Notes under the pieces: model-generated
What the model saw: the letters and a program-made list of their open reading frames with translations, nothing else
Told to the model about the DNA's origin: nothing
Database searches by the model: none
In this document: in pieces, positions 62,306-64,000 of the stretch
How positions within the stretch are numbered: position 1 is the stretch's first letter
How the letters are laid out: the number at the start of each line of letters is the position of its first letter
NCBI RefSeq assembly: GCF_949987535.1
Contig: NC_080073.1
Span: 25,044,116 to 25,108,115, forward strand
Length of the DNA: 64,000 nucleotides
Direction: 5' to 3'
Origin: Balaenoptera acutorostrata
Taxonomy: Eukaryota > Chordata > Mammalia > Artiodactyla > Balaenopteridae
Program-made: the position numbers and the translations under genes

Positions 62306-62575
62306 TAAATCTTGAAGGCTTAGTTTTCTCATCTGTAAAATGAGGGTGATGATGACAACCACTTCCACACTAATGATAATAGCCTGACATGTGTTGCTCA
62401 TTTATGAAATGCCAGGCACTGAGCCAAAGAAAATTTTGACATTATCTAAGGCTTCTCAACATGATGATGGTGTAGATAGTTAAAAACTTTCTAGTATATT
62501 GATGAGAAAACGAAAATTTATAAAAGTTAAGTTGTTCGTCTTAAGTTTTGTGATATTGAACTCATCTCTTTCAGC
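62306..62575 (+). repeat. MIR-like fragment
   Basis: 'ttagttttctcatctgtaaaa', 'gaaatgccaggcactgagcc' and 'gatgagaaaacgaaaattta' show MIR/L2-type words, diverged and possibly two fused fragments. Confidence 0.55.
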
Positions 62576-62599
62576 TATTTATTCAATATCAACGTAGCC

Positions 62600-63045
62600 A
62601 GCTTCCAAGGAGGCCCCCAGCGATACTGGCCTCCTGATAGTCACGCTCTGGTAATCTCCCACAGTGGCCCAGGTTACATCTATGTGACCAAGAGCATACA
62701 GCAGAAGGAGTGGTCTGTCACTTCTGAGATGAGGTTCTCTCATTCATCACTTGCTCTGGGGGGAGCTAACTGCTGGGTTGTGAGGGCCCTCAGCAGCACA
62801 TAGAGCCATCCACGTAGAAAGGTACCGAGGCTTGCCCAACTGTAGATTCTTCAGCCCCAGCCCAGCCTCAGTTGCCTGCAGCCCCAGCTGACAGCAACTT
62901 TATGAGAGACCCTGAGTCAGAGCCACGCAACTAAGCTGCTCTCAAATTCCTGACCCACAGAAACTATGAGATAATAAATGTTTGTTGTTTTAAGATGCAA
63001 AGTTAAGGGCTAATTTTCTATGGAGCAATAGACAACCAATACAGT
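62600..63045 (+). mobile_element. MLT1-type (MaLR) LTR
   Basis: 'gagataataaatgtttgttg' with 'ttttaagatgcaaagttaag' and 'gagcaatagacaaccaatac' is the MLT1 3' end in sense. The 5' part is less clear. Confidence 0.75.
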
Positions 63046-63280
63046 CACCTCAGAGAGTGTTTCCCTGACTCTCCTACTTAAAATTGACTCCTTCCCTTGC
63101 TATCACAGAACTCCCCAGCCTCCTTACACTTCTTTTTTCTTAGCCCTTACCACCTAAAGCCTCTGAAGACAGGGGTTTCTTGTCTGTTTTATTTACCGCT
63201 GTGTCCTCAGCACCCAGAGTGGTTCATGGCCCATACTAAGGGCAATCGGTATTTGTGAAATGAACAAACGTCCTGCTCCA
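63046..63280 (+). repeat. L2 LINE fragment
   Basis: 'ctgaagacaggggtttcttg', 'cgctgtgtcctcagcaccca', 'gtatttgtgaaatgaacaaa' is the L2 tail in sense. Confidence 0.7.
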
Positions 63281-64000
63281 CAATCTCTACTCTTAACAGT
63301 CTTCTTTTGTCTGCTTCCTGTCTCATATGCAAAATAATATATAAAAATACCTACTGGAATGTCTGTTTTTGTTTACAAATTTGAATGACCTTTTGCAGTA
63401 GGATACTACCAAATTAAGCCATATTTCTGTCAGTACTTATCCCTACTAAAATTCTTCTCAATTTGGAAATCAATAAAATGGAAGGAATTTTAGGTAGGAT
63501 GTCTATTAGAACAAGTAGATCCCAATTCTAATTCCATCTCCACCTCTCATTTATTTGTGACCGTGAAGAACACAATTTCTTCCAACTTATTTTTTCTGAC
63601 CTCTTCAGTTTCCTTTTTATCCAAACACGTCTTATTCAACTTTATCTTAGAGAAAAAACATACTCCTTTCATAGTTTCTAAAAATTGTGCCTATTTTGTC
63701 TTCACTTATATTGTAAGTTTTGCCTAATAACTTCCGATGATGATCTTAGGGGAGAATAAAGGCCAAAAGGGTCGTAATTGCTTGATCTTCTCATGGGGCC
63801 CAGAGTTAAAGGAGCCTAGACTACATACTTGGAAATTTACGAAGCCGTGTTCAAGGGCTCACACTGACCATCACAATGGAATTTGTTGAAGAGTTAAGGC
63901 CAGTGACATCTACCCAAGGCTTTGATCTGGAATAATTGCTAATTTAACGCGGCTTTTAGGTTGAAGGCATTATCTCGCCGAACAAAGTCTTTTCTATGGA
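63281..64000. other. Intergenic, nothing recognised
   Basis: AT-rich unique-looking sequence up to the end of the window. No gene. Confidence 0.5.

Overview
The window reads as nuclear DNA of a cetartiodactyl mammal, most likely a cetacean. Evidence: fifteen tRNA-derived SINEs of the CHR type (tRNA-like head with an internal B-box, AAATA-rich tail), many barely diverged, several with intact target-site duplications; young, 5'-truncated L1 copies; and a background of ancient eutherian repeats (MIR, L2, MLT1, MER5/MER20-class DNA elements). Toothed and baleen whales cannot be told apart from this sequence alone.

Region by region. Positions 1-8850 hold the 3' end of MAGI1 (membrane-associated guanylate kinase, WW and PDZ domain containing 1) on the + strand: a C-terminal PDZ exon (1544-1682) that either reads through its own splice donor into a short tail (stop at 1730-1732) or splices about 4 kb downstream to the long arginine/serine-rich last exon (5748-6502). 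A 3' UTR of about 2.3 kb follows, with a good poly(A) signal at 8824-8829. From 8.9 kb to the end I find no functional gene. This half-megabase-style intergenic landscape is mostly nested transposable elements: old L2/MIR/MLT1/hAT copies, L1 fragments inserted into them, and CHR SINEs inserted into those.

Two gene relics interrupt the desert. A clear processed pseudogene of ferritin light chain (54450-55293, - strand) keeps its poly(A) tail, an iron-responsive-element relic and a target-site duplication, but has lost its start codon and carries frame damage. A weaker candidate (58480-59010, - strand) looks like a decayed coding sequence of an unidentified protein.

The genes do not form a pathway here; the only live coding content is the alternative C-terminus of MAGI1, a tight-junction scaffold. 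I found no new biological system. The most useful leads are the MAGI1 end-choice, the ferritin IRE relic, a ladder of internal tandem repeats in the SINEs, a double-tailed SINE that looks like a 3' transduction, and the unidentified - strand relic. All repeat family names are from memory of consensus sequences and the boundaries are by eye.
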